Origin: Stenotrophomonas sp. UBA2629
Lineage (GTDB): Bacteria > Pseudomonadota > Gammaproteobacteria > Xanthomonadales > Xanthomonadaceae
Reading direction: 5' to 3'
NCBI GenBank assembly: GCA_002359895.1
Contig: DEOB01000011.1
Coordinates: 63,203-127,202, forward strand
Length of the DNA: 64,000 nt
Shown: positions 1 through 8,200 of the stretch, one piece after another
Numbering within the stretch: the first letter of the stretch is position 1
Layout of the letters: each line of letters opens with the position of its first letter
Made by a program: the position numbers and the translations under genes
The notes under the pieces: generated by a model
The model's input: the letters and a program-made list of their open reading frames with translations, nothing else
What the model was told of the DNA's origin: nothing
The model's database searches: none

Positions 1-701
1 CTCATCAACGCGGCAGCGATGTCGCCATCGAGCTTGCCGTAGATGGGCTCGCCCCAGCCCGGCGGTACGCCATCGGCCACTACATTCACACGCGCACCCA
101 CCGAATCACCCGATTTGCGCAGCGCATCCATGTACGCCTCCAACGCCGGCACCTGTGCGGCGTCGGGCCAGAAGAAGGGATTGTCTTCAACCGCATTCCA
201 GTCGAAACCAACCGGCGTGATCTCACCCAGCTGCGACAGATAGCCGCGCACGGTCACGCCATGACGCTGTTTGAGCCACTTTTTGGCGATGACGCCTGCG
301 GCCACGCGCATGGTGGTTTCACGTGCCGAAGAACGGCCGCCGCCGCGCGGGTCGCGGATGCCGTACTTCTGCCAGTAGCTGTAGTCGGCATGGCCCGGAC
401 GGAACTGCTGGGCAATGTTGCTGTAGTCCTTGCTGCGCTGGTCGGTATTGCGGACCAGCAGCGCAATGGGAGTGCCGGTGGTGCGGCCTTCGTACACGCC
501 GGACAGGATTTCGACCTCGTCGGCCTCACGCCGCGCCGACGTATGCCGGCTCTTACCGGTCGCGCGTCGCTGCAGGTCGTGAGTGAACTCTTCCGGCGTG
601 ATTTCCAGCCCCGGAGGGCAACCGTCAATCACGCAGCCAATGGCCGGGCCGTGGGATTCGCCGAAAGTGGTAACGCGGAAAAGTTGTCCGAATGTATTCA
701 C
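1..701 (-). CDS. aroC: Chorismate synthase, partial (C-terminus off the left edge)
   Basis: Converts EPSP to chorismate, the last step of the shikimate pathway, using reduced FMN. The reverse-complement translation starts VNTFGQLFRVTTF and continues ESHGPAIGCVIDGCPPGLEI, the classic chorismate synthase N-terminus. Further in, the family's RSSARET stretch that contacts FMN is readable near 325-350. The start is taken as GTG at 701, because the frame closes with TAA at 740-738 and no ATG lies between. Only about 233 of the usual 360 or so residues lie inside the window. A hairpin at 779-807 separates it from prmB, so it probably has its own promoter. Identity is certain; only the start codon is open. 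Confidence 0.95.
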   Translation of the reverse strand, partial: MNTFGQLFRVTTFGESHGPAIGCVIDGCPPGLEITPEEFTHDLQRRATGKSRHTSARREADEVEILSGVYEGRTTGTPIALLVRNTDQRSKDYSNIAQQFRPGHADYSYWQKYGIRDPRGGGRSSARETTMRVAAGVIAKKWLKQRHGVTVRGYLSQLGEITPVGFDWNAVEDNPFFWPDAAQVPALEAYMDALRKSGDSVGARVNVVADGVPPGWGEPIYGKLDGDIAAALM

Positions 702-778
702 GCTGCTGCTTTGCTCTCGCTGTTCTTGGCGGCTGCTTTATTGCGACTGTGTCTTCCGTCATTCCCTGGAACGGAAAA

Positions 779-807
779 GACGGCAAAGCGCGGAAGCCTT
801 CGCCGTC
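779..807 (-). terminator. Rho-independent terminator after prmB
   Basis: On the minus strand a 10-bp stem with one mismatch (arms 798-807 and 779-788, 9-nt loop) is followed directly by TTTT at 778-775. It lies 8 nt past the prmB stop codon and 78 nt ahead of the aroC start. Confidence 0.6.
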
Positions 808-814
808 GAAAAAC

Positions 815-1744
815 TTACGCCCGTGCGGCGGCCAGCTCGGCAATCCGATCGTGATGGGCGCGCAATTCGCTCGCTTCCACCGCAAAGATGCCCATCTGGC
901 CAACCTTGAACTCGATCCACGACCAGTCCACTTCCGGCAACAGCTTGATCAGGTGCTGCTCGGACTCGCCCACTTCGCAGATGAGCAGGCCTTCCTCGGT
1001 GAGGTGGTCCGGCGCGTCGCGCAGAATCTTCAGCACCAGGTCCAGACCATCGTCGCCGGCACGCAGCGCCAAGTCCGGCTCGTGCGAGTACTCCTGCGGC
1101 AACGCATCGGTCTCATCATTGGTGACATACGGCGGGTTGGTGACGATCAGCTCGTACACGCGCCCCTGCAGGCCGTTGAACAGGTCGCTTTTGACCAGCT
1201 CGACGTTGTGGGCCATCAGCCGCTCCTTGTTCTCGACCGCCAGCGACAACGCGGCGTCATTGACGTCGCTGCCGTCCACCTGCCAGTTGGGGTAATAGTG
1301 GCCCATGGCGATGGCGATACAGCCCGAACCGGTGCACAGGTCCAGCGCGCGGGTGACATCGCGGCCAGCCAACCACGGCTCGAACCCGTTGAGGATGAGC
1401 TCGGCAATCGGCGAACGCGGCACCAGTGCACGGGAGTCACTCTTGAAGCTGAGCCCGGCAAACCAGGCCTCGCCGGTCAGATAAGCCGCCGGCAGGCGCT
1501 CGCTGATGCGGCGCTCGAACAGCGCCAGCACGCGCTCGCGTTCTTCCAGCAGCACGCGCGCCGCGCCGTAGGCCGGGCCGAGGTCCGGCGGCAGGTGCAG
1601 GCTGTGCAGCACCAGCTGGGTGGATTCGTCCAGGGCGTTGTCATAGCTGTGGCCGAAGGTCAGGCCCGCGGCATTGAAACGGCTGGCGCCGTAACGGATC
1701 AGATCGATGATCGTGTGAAGTTCAGCGGCCGCTTGAGCAGTCAT
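815..1744 (-). CDS. prmB: Ribosomal protein L3 N5-glutamine methyltransferase PrmB
   Basis: SAM-dependent methyltransferase expected to methylate a glutamine in ribosomal protein L3. The protein has 309 residues, the usual length. It carries the SAM-binding loop DLCTGSGC (about residues 135-142) and the NPPY catalytic motif (203-206) that holds the glutamine side chain. The helical N-terminal region and the phrase LVPRSPIAELI before the Rossmann core are typical of PrmB rather than PrmC (HemK). The start is ATG at 1744. It is followed by a terminator before aroC, so the two genes share direction but probably not a message. Confidence 0.95.
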   Translation of the reverse strand: MTAQAAAELHTIIDLIRYGASRFNAAGLTFGHSYDNALDESTQLVLHSLHLPPDLGPAYGAARVLLEERERVLALFERRISERLPAAYLTGEAWFAGLSFKSDSRALVPRSPIAELILNGFEPWLAGRDVTRALDLCTGSGCIAIAMGHYYPNWQVDGSDVNDAALSLAVENKERLMAHNVELVKSDLFNGLQGRVYELIVTNPPYVTNDETDALPQEYSHEPDLALRAGDDGLDLVLKILRDAPDHLTEEGLLICEVGESEQHLIKLLPEVDWSWIEFKVGQMGIFAVEASELRAHHDRIAELAAARA

Positions 1745-1968
1745 GGCATACGGAAATACTTGAATGGTCTGCGATTATAGGCGCCTGCCCGGTATATTGA
1801 GTGCCCAGTTGCAGCGGAAACTTCGGCGATAGCCGTCCACCGGCCGCAATCAGGCCGCCAAAACCGAGCGCAGGCGCGGCAGTGAGCGCTGGCAATCCCC
1901 TACACTCGCGTGCTCCATCAGTGGCCCAGCGCCCGCGGTGGCACCCTCTTGGACGGAAGCAAAGGCCC

Positions 1969-2616
1969 ATGTTCAACCGTACTACCGGCATCATCCTCGC
2001 CATCGCCCTGGCCGCCGGCCTTGGCCTGCTGCTGGCTCAAAAAGTGTTTGGCCCCGCCCGCCAAGGCGCGCAGGACAGCAGCTCCATCATTTTCTATGGC
2101 ACGCCACGGACCCTGCCGGAGTTCGACCTGGCCCAATCCGACGGCACCCGCTTGATCCCCGGCGAGCTGCGTGGGCATTGGTCGTTGGTGTTCCTGGGCT
2201 TCACCTCGTGCCCGGACGTCTGCCCCACCACCTTGACCGAGCTTGCCCAGGCCCAGAAGCAGTGGCAGGACATCCCCGACAGCCTGCGCCCGCGCGTGGT
2301 GTTTGTGTCGGTGGACCCGGAGCGAGACACCCCGGCGCGGCTGGGCGAATACGCCCACGCCTTCCACAAGGACACCCTGGCCGCGACCGCCGACGTGCCC
2401 TCGCTGGAGCGCTTTGCCACTTCGCTGGGCATGTTGTTCCAGAAGGTGCCGGGCAAGCACTTTGACGAAAACCCGGGCGACTACAGCATGGATCACTCCG
2501 CCAGCATTGCCGTGCTCGACCCGCAAGGCCGCTTGGCTGGGCTGATGCGCCCCCCGTTCAACCCGCAGGCCATCGCCAGCGACCTGAAGAAGCTCACCGA
2601 GAAAACCGCCCCATGA
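1969..2616 (+). CDS. SCO1/SenC family copper chaperone or thioredoxin-like protein
   Basis: A membrane-anchored periplasmic thioredoxin-fold protein of the SCO1/SenC/PrrC family. Members deliver copper to the CuA site of cytochrome oxidase or reduce it. The 215 residues begin with one hydrophobic anchor (about 5-25). The copper motif is CPDVC (C81, C85), in the family context FTSCPDVCPTTL, and the distal ligand H176 sits in MDHSASI. ATG 1969 is preferred to upstream in-frame starts because it places the anchor at the N-terminus and is preceded by GGACGGAAG. Its TGA overlaps the psd ATG by 4 nt (ATGA), so the two genes are translationally coupled. Confidence 0.88.
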   Translation: MFNRTTGIILAIALAAGLGLLLAQKVFGPARQGAQDSSSIIFYGTPRTLPEFDLAQSDGTRLIPGELRGHWSLVFLGFTSCPDVCPTTLTELAQAQKQWQDIPDSLRPRVVFVSVDPERDTPARLGEYAHAFHKDTLAATADVPSLERFATSLGMLFQKVPGKHFDENPGDYSMDHSASIAVLDPQGRLAGLMRPPFNPQAIASDLKKLTEKTAP

Positions 2617-3455
2617 GTCTGGTAACAACGCTCAGCTACGTCCTGCCCCACCGCTTTTTGTCCTCGCTGGCCCGCTCACTGGCCTATTCGCAGAACCCGC
2701 GCGTCTCGCGCTGGCTGATCGACACGGTGACCGAGAAATTCAACGTCAACCTGGCCGAAGCGGCCAACCCGGACCCGCGCAGCTACGCCAGCTTCAATGC
2801 ATTCTTTACCCGCGCACTGAAGCCCGGCGCGCGCGTTGCCGCCGCCGACCCACGCACGTTGACCATGCCCGCCGACGGCCGCATCAGCCAGCTGGGGCCG
2901 ATTGAAGACGGCCGCATCTTCCAGGCAAAGGGCCAGTCCTTCACCGCCGCCGAGCTGCTGGGCGATGCCGCCGACGCGGCACCGTTCAACAACGGCCTGT
3001 TCGCCACGGTGTATCTGTCGCCGCGCGACTACCACCGCGTGCACATGTCATGGAAAGGCACCCTGCGCGAAACCGTGCATGTGCCGGGCCGCCTTTTCAG
3101 CGTAGGTACGGACGCAGTGGCCAACGTGCCGCGCCTGTTCGCGCGCAACGAGCGGCTGGTGTGCCACTTCGATACCGATTTCGGGCCGATGGTGCAGGTG
3201 ATGGTCGGCGCGCTGCTGGTCAGTGGCGTGGAGACGGTGTGGAGCGGCGAGGAAATTCCCGCCTACGGCGACCGCATCACCCGCAAGGACTGGCGTGGGA
3301 AGGGCATCACGCTGGAGCGTTTTGCCGAGATGGCACGCTTCAACTACGGCTCCACTGTGATTGTGCTGCTGCCGCCCGGCGTGGCTGCATTTGACCCTGC
3401 ACTGAAGGCAGAAAGCCCGGTGCAGCTCGGCCAGCCGCTGGCAACGCTGCTGTAA
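2613..3455 (+). CDS. psd: Phosphatidylserine decarboxylase proenzyme
   Basis: Decarboxylates phosphatidylserine to phosphatidylethanolamine at the inner membrane. The 280-residue proenzyme carries the self-cleavage site as YGST (G246-S247). Cleavage there makes a short alpha chain with an N-terminal pyruvoyl group derived from S247. The stretches YLSPRDYHRVHMSW and RLFSVGTDAV are characteristic of bacterial Psd. The gene starts at the ATGA overlap with the SCO1-like gene and ends before a strong terminator shared with convergent mltD. Confidence 0.96.
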   Translation: MSLVTTLSYVLPHRFLSSLARSLAYSQNPRVSRWLIDTVTEKFNVNLAEAANPDPRSYASFNAFFTRALKPGARVAAADPRTLTMPADGRISQLGPIEDGRIFQAKGQSFTAAELLGDAADAAPFNNGLFATVYLSPRDYHRVHMSWKGTLRETVHVPGRLFSVGTDAVANVPRLFARNERLVCHFDTDFGPMVQVMVGALLVSGVETVWSGEEIPAYGDRITRKDWRGKGITLERFAEMARFNYGSTVIVLLPPGVAAFDPALKAESPVQLGQPLATLL

Positions 3456-3508
3456 CCAGCGCCAAGGCTGGCCGCCCGCAGTGGCGGAAATGCAGCCACG
3501 CAGAAAAC

Positions 3509-3534
3509 AAAAGGGCGCCTTGCGGCGCCCTTTC
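3509..3534. terminator. Bidirectional terminator between psd and mltD
   Basis: A perfect 10-bp stem (AAAGGGCGCC / GGCGCCCTTT) with a TTGC loop, A-rich on one side and T-rich on the other, in the convergent gap between the two stop codons. Confidence 0.85.
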
Positions 3535-3554
3535 TTCATTCCAAAACCCTGTAC

Positions 3555-5141
3555 TCAGCGGCCGCAGCCTTCCAGCTTCAGGCTCTGCCCCGGCTTCAGC
3601 GCGTAGGCCGGCGCACGCAGGCCATTGGCACGCGCCAATGCGGGGACACCGCACTGGAAACGATTGGCGATGCTGCCCAACGTGTCGCCGCGCACCACCG
3701 TGTAGCTGCGCGGCGTGCGGCGTACCGGGGCTGGACGTGCCGGCGCCGGCGCAGCGACTGGCGGCGCACCTTGCGCGGCCTGCATCGCTTCAACATCGCC
3801 CACCGCCACACTGCCGGTGAAGGTCGCAGCCGTCGGCCGCTTGATCGCTGCATTGATGTCGGCAGTGATCAACGTGCGCGCCAGATCCGCGCGCGGGCCA
3901 CTGACGCAGTAGCGGTTGTACAGGCCGGCAATGCGGGTGGTGGCATTGATGGTGGTGCCGGAGGGTATCCAGCCGTCAGCCTCGTAACGCGGATTGAGGT
4001 TGCGCAGCGCGCGCATGTAGCCGTCGCGGGTGCCGGTGCTGCCCAGGCAGATGGTCAACTCATAGATGGTGGTCGATTTGGCCAAGCGGATCGTCGCCGG
4101 CTGCGCGTTGACCTTGGGCAACTCCACGCCGTACTGCTGCGGGTGCAGAAAGATCCATGCCGCAGCGATCACCATCGGCACGTAGTCCTTGGTCTCACCG
4201 GGGAACTGGTTATAGGCCGACGCCGTCCAGAAGCTCTGCCCACCGGCCTCGCGGTAGATGCGCGCGGCACGGCCTTCACCACCGTTATAGGCGGCCAAGG
4301 CGTACTCGATGTTCTTGTTGAGCCCACGCATGCGCTCGTTCATGTACGCGGCACTGGCCTCGGCGGCACTGCGCGGATCAAAGCGTGTATCAAAGCCAGT
4401 GCCATCCGGGCCCAGCCCGAAGCGGCGGCCGGTGGCCGGCATGAACTGCATCAAGCCCGCCGCACCAACGCGCGAGGACGCATGCACGCGGCCATTGGAT
4501 TCCTTGGCCATGATGCCGAACAGCAACGCCTCCGGCAGGCTGCTTTTTTCCCACTCCGGCCACATCACCGCACGCAGGTTCATGTAGTTCTCGTAGCTGG
4601 TCAGCAGCGACGGGCGCATGTCGGTCAGCCAGCGGCGGATGCCGGCCTGGATGGCCGGGTTGTACTCGACCATGTCATCGAACGCATGCCGATGGTCGTT
4701 CAACAGCGCCGCTGCACGCGCGGCTTCGGGGACATTGGCGATGAGCGGCGCAATGTGGTCCGGGTCGGCCTCCAGCGGCCCAACCTCCCCGCCAACGTCC
4801 TCCTCGTTGCTGTCGGACTGCTTCTTCAGCAGACGCTTGTAGGTGGTCAACAGGCCGCTCACCTGGCAGCCCTTCTGCTCGATGCAGGCGCTGAGCACAT
4901 CTTCCATGTCCTCCAGCGCGGCATCGGCCTCCGGCGTGCCCTTGGGGTCGGCATTGGTCACCAGCACCAGCGCGTCGGTGTAACGCTTCTCGGCAGCGGC
5001 CATGCGCGCCTCAATGGCGTCCACCTTGGCCTTGTCGCGCGCGGAAAGCGCATGCGCGGCAGGCATCACGGTCAACAGCGAAACAGCCACCAGCAGCGGC
5101 AAGGGACGAACCGAAAACAGGGAAACGGGCATCAGCGACAC
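3555..5141 (-). CDS. mltD: Membrane-bound lytic murein transglycosylase D
   Basis: Cleaves the glycan strands of peptidoglycan in the periplasm, leaving anhydro-muramic ends. The 528-residue protein has an N-terminal hydrophobic export signal ending near AHA. An SLT transglycosylase domain follows around 195-320, with the catalytic glutamate in MAKES (E214) and the family phrases GLMQFMPATG and AYNGGEGR. A single LysM peptidoglycan-binding repeat (about 478-525, YTVVRGDTLGSIANRF) closes it. The start is uncertain: GTG 5141 or ATG 5132, both with weak ribosome sites. No canonical lipobox is visible, and only one LysM repeat is present. Confidence 0.92.
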   Translation of the reverse strand: MSLMPVSLFSVRPLPLLVAVSLLTVMPAAHALSARDKAKVDAIEARMAAAEKRYTDALVLVTNADPKGTPEADAALEDMEDVLSACIEQKGCQVSGLLTTYKRLLKKQSDSNEEDVGGEVGPLEADPDHIAPLIANVPEAARAAALLNDHRHAFDDMVEYNPAIQAGIRRWLTDMRPSLLTSYENYMNLRAVMWPEWEKSSLPEALLFGIMAKESNGRVHASSRVGAAGLMQFMPATGRRFGLGPDGTGFDTRFDPRSAAEASAAYMNERMRGLNKNIEYALAAYNGGEGRAARIYREAGGQSFWTASAYNQFPGETKDYVPMVIAAAWIFLHPQQYGVELPKVNAQPATIRLAKSTTIYELTICLGSTGTRDGYMRALRNLNPRYEADGWIPSGTTINATTRIAGLYNRYCVSGPRADLARTLITADINAAIKRPTAATFTGSVAVGDVEAMQAAQGAPPVAAPAPARPAPVRRTPRSYTVVRGDTLGSIANRFQCGVPALARANGLRAPAYALKPGQSLKLEGCGR

Positions 5142-5255
5142 TGCAGGCGAAAGGTGAAGCAGGGTAGCCGCCGGGCTTGTCCGGGGGCAACAATGGCAAC
5201 GCTCCTATACAGGAGGCCGTTAGAATCCTTCCCTTATTCATCTTTGAGTGCCTCC

Positions 5256-6761
5256 ATGGACCCGATCCTGCTCGGCAAAGGCGTCACCGACGATATCGCC
5301 GTCACCCTGCTCCCCCGCTTGGGCAACCGCCACGGCCTGGTGGCCGGGGCGACCGGCACCGGCAAGACGGTGACCTTGATGACGCTGGCCGAGGGGTTCT
5401 CACGCATCGGCGTGCCGGTGTTCCTGGCCGACGTGAAGGGCGATGTGGCGGGCCTTGCGGTTGCCAGCGACGGTGGCGAGAAGCTGGCCCAGCGCGCCGC
5501 CGAGATCGGCGTGGAAGGCTACGCGCCCGCTGCCAGTCCCACCGTGTTCTGGGACCTGTACGGCAAGCTCGGCCACCCGGTGCGCACCACGGTCAGCGAG
5601 ATGGGCCCCACCCTGCTCGCGCGCATTCTGGAATTGAACGACACCCAGTCCGGCGTGCTCGACATCGTGTTCAAGCTGGCTGACGACCGTGGCCTGCTGC
5701 TGCTCGATCTGGACGACCTGCGCGCGCTGCTCAGCCTGGTTGCCGAGGAGCGCAAAGACATTTCCACCGAATATGGCCTGGTAAGCGCGCAGTCGGTGGC
5801 AGCCATCCAACGCGCGCTGCTGCGCCTGTCGCAGGACGGCGGCGAGGCCTTCTTCGGCGAGCCTGCGCTGGAGCTGGCCGACATCATGCGCGTCAATCAT
5901 GACGGCCGCGGCGTGATCGGCATCCTCGCCGCTGCGCAGTTGATCCTCAAGCCGCGCCTGTATTCCACCTTCCTGCTGTGGCTGCTGTCGGAGCTGTTCG
6001 AGCAGCTGCCGGAAGTGGGCGACCTGGACAAACCCAAGCTGGTCTTCATCTTCGACGAAGCACACCTGCTGTTTGACGACGCGCCGCCCGCACTGGTGCA
6101 GCGCATTGAACAGGTGGTTCGCCTGATCCGCTCCAAGGGCGTGGGCGTGTACTTCTGCTCGCAGTTCCCGGACGACGTGCCGGCCAACATCCTGGGCCAG
6201 CTCGGCAACCGCGTGCAGCATGCGTTGCGCGCCTTCACCCCGCGCGACCAGAAAGCGGTGAAGACCGCCGCGGAAACTTTCGTGCAGAACCCCAAGCTGG
6301 ACGTGGTCGCCACGCTGTCGCAGCTGGGTACCGGTGAAGCGCTGGTGTCCACGCTGCAGGACAAGGGCATTCCCTCGCCCGTGCAGAAAACGCTGATCGC
6401 GCCGCCGCGCTGCCGCATGGGCTCAATCACCGATGCCGAGCGCGCCCAGGTGCGTGCCGGCAGCCCGGTCGGCACCCGCTACGACACCGCAGTGAACCGC
6501 GAATCCGCCGCCGAGCTACTCGCCCAGCGCGCGGAAAAGGCCGTGGAAAAGGCCGACACCCCCAAAGCACGCACCCGCCAGCAGGATGAGGAGCAGGAAG
6601 GCGGCTTCGGCCAGAGCATCAAGGATGCGATTTTCGGCACCAAACGCCGCCAAGGCATGATCGAAACGATGGCCAAGCAAACCACGCGCACGGTCGGCAC
6701 CAAGCTGGGCAACCAGATTGTGCGCGGCATTTTGGGTGGCATTTTCGGCGGCAAGCGCTGA
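5256..6761 (+). CDS. HerA-like ATPase, DUF853 family (YjgR-like)
   Basis: A 501-residue P-loop ATPase of the HerA/FtsK superfamily, DUF853 branch, whose cellular role is not settled. Walker A is GATGTGKT (residues 31-38) and Walker B is in KLVFIFDEAH. The arginine-rich helicase-like motif follows near RIEQVVRLIRSKG. The C-terminal 70 residues, with KRRQGMIETMAKQ and the glycine-rich end, match the usual YjgR tail. ATG 5256 was chosen because it gives MDPILLGKG, the conserved start; the frame is open far upstream but that part lies opposite mltD. It stands alone between divergent mltD and downstream greB. Confidence 0.88.
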   Translation: MDPILLGKGVTDDIAVTLLPRLGNRHGLVAGATGTGKTVTLMTLAEGFSRIGVPVFLADVKGDVAGLAVASDGGEKLAQRAAEIGVEGYAPAASPTVFWDLYGKLGHPVRTTVSEMGPTLLARILELNDTQSGVLDIVFKLADDRGLLLLDLDDLRALLSLVAEERKDISTEYGLVSAQSVAAIQRALLRLSQDGGEAFFGEPALELADIMRVNHDGRGVIGILAAAQLILKPRLYSTFLLWLLSELFEQLPEVGDLDKPKLVFIFDEAHLLFDDAPPALVQRIEQVVRLIRSKGVGVYFCSQFPDDVPANILGQLGNRVQHALRAFTPRDQKAVKTAAETFVQNPKLDVVATLSQLGTGEALVSTLQDKGIPSPVQKTLIAPPRCRMGSITDAERAQVRAGSPVGTRYDTAVNRESAAELLAQRAEKAVEKADTPKARTRQQDEEQEGGFGQSIKDAIFGTKRRQGMIETMAKQTTRTVGTKLGNQIVRGILGGIFGGKR

Positions 6762-6859
6762 GCCATGCAGGTAATGGCATGCGCAATGGACTGTAATTTC
6801 GACCCCGCCCAAACAGCGTGGTCGTCGGTAGCCTGCAGTTTTCCCGCCCGGTTGCCGCA

Positions 6860-7363
6860 ATGAGCCGGTGGCGCCCGCCTGCGGAAAAAAGCACCGCGCT
6901 GATCACGCCGCAAGGCCACGCTCGGCTGAAGACCGAGCTGGATGAACTGTGGCGCCAGCGCCGGCCGGAAGTGGTCAAGGCGTTGGCCGCGGCTGCGGCA
7001 GAAGGCGATCGTTCCGAGAACGCCGAGTACACGTATCGCAAAAAGCAGCTCGGCGAAATCGACCGCCGCGTGCGTTACCTCAGCAAGCGGCTGGAAGCGC
7101 TGCGCGTGGTGGATACCAAACCCAGCGATCCGGAGGCGGTGTTCTTCGGCGCCACGGTGGAGCTGGAGAATGCAGCGTCAGGCGAAAGCCACACCTACCG
7201 CATCGTCGGCCCCGACGAAACCGACGCCCCCACCGGCTACATCAGCATCGACTCACCATTGGCACGTGCACTGCTGAAGAAGCGCATCGACGATGAATTT
7301 TCTGTCGAACTTCCCAGCGGCGTTACCCGCTTCATTCTGGTGGATGTCAGTTACGACGGCTGA
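6860..7363 (+). CDS. greB: Transcription elongation factor GreB
   Basis: Binds the secondary channel of RNA polymerase and stimulates cleavage of backtracked transcripts. The 167-residue protein has the N-terminal coiled coil with the acidic tip DRSENAEY and the GreB-specific YRKKQLGEIDRRVRYL, then the FKBP-like C-terminal domain. ATG 6860 (MSRWRPP) is preferred over GTG 6818 because GreB proteins begin just before the TPxG segment. Its TGA (7361-7363) directly abuts the stop of the convergent DUF3025 gene, with no room for a terminator. Confidence 0.93.
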   Translation: MSRWRPPAEKSTALITPQGHARLKTELDELWRQRRPEVVKALAAAAAEGDRSENAEYTYRKKQLGEIDRRVRYLSKRLEALRVVDTKPSDPEAVFFGATVELENAASGESHTYRIVGPDETDAPTGYISIDSPLARALLKKRIDDEFSVELPSGVTRFILVDVSYDG

Positions 7364-8200
7364 TCACCCAACAAGTGGCCGTGGGTAAGCACGGCCTTCG
7401 CGCAGCGGGCGAAAGTAGTCGGCCTGCGCGTAAAACGCCGCACTTTGCGGCCGATGCCAACCGGGGATTCCCGCCAACGGCAAGGGGCGAAGCTCGGCAG
7501 CGGCCACAAGCACCTCACTGTTACTGATCGCCTCGGCCACGCGCGCGACGCAGGCTGTGTCGTCCTCGCCCTGCACCACCAGGCACTTGCCGATCAACAA
7601 CCTATCCGGCAGCAGTATCTGTTCCATCAGTGCATGACCGATGACGCCGGCAATGGCGATATGGCCGCTGTGCCACTGCGCTGCATTCGCATGGAACAGC
7701 GTTGACCAATCATGCGCATCCCACGCATCAAGCAGTGCGGCATCGCGCACGCGCACGATTACGCCGGTTTCGTCGAACTGCGTCAGCGCTTGTTGCGCAC
7801 TGTTGCGAGCGCTTGGGCCCATTCGCTCGATATGCGCGCACTGTTGTGCATTGAGCGCATGCTTGATGGCGGGATACCGCGCCCAGACCATCGCATTGAA
7901 CAGGTCGTGCCAGTTCTCCAAGCGTGTCGCAATACGCCCTTGCTGGATGCGGGTTTCGTAATGCAGCCCGTCTTCAAGCAGTGCCGTATCCTGCGCGACA
8001 AAGCGCCGGCCGGCCAACGGCATGCAGGCATTGAGCGCCTCAATATCAGGCCAGCGTTCACCGGCCGCCATCTCACGCCATGCAGAAAACGCTTCAAACA
8101 ACGGATGCTGAAAGCAGGCGTCATCCACCTGCCCGCGCAACGGTGCAACAAAACGGCGCCGGGCAACGCCAGCGCCGGATTCAGCAGATGATTGCGTCAC
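7364..8200 (-). CDS. DUF3025 domain protein
   Basis: A 278-residue protein of the DUF3025 family, function unknown, common in beta- and gammaproteobacteria. The family signature ENWHDLFNAMVWARYP is intact around residues 92-107. No signal peptide or membrane segment is visible, so it is probably cytoplasmic. It starts at GTG 8200 within a 4-nt GTGA overlap with the rimO stop, which argues for co-transcription and coupled translation with rimO. Confidence 0.85.
   Translation of the reverse strand: MTQSSAESGAGVARRRFVAPLRGQVDDACFQHPLFEAFSAWREMAAGERWPDIEALNACMPLAGRRFVAQDTALLEDGLHYETRIQQGRIATRLENWHDLFNAMVWARYPAIKHALNAQQCAHIERMGPSARNSAQQALTQFDETGVIVRVRDAALLDAWDAHDWSTLFHANAAQWHSGHIAIAGVIGHALMEQILLPDRLLIGKCLVVQGEDDTACVARVAEAISNSEVLVAAAELRPLPLAGIPGWHRPQSAAFYAQADYFRPLREGRAYPRPLVG

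Noticed and set aside
692..1780. Plus-strand open frame of about 360 codons opposite prmB
   Set aside because: prmB on the other strand has clear motifs; this frame is a high-GC antisense artefact with no recognisable domain.
3771..5255. Long upstream in-frame extension of the HerA-like ATPase gene opposite mltD
   Set aside because: The extension lies antisense to mltD, has no ribosome site and no domain; the conserved protein begins at ATG 5256.
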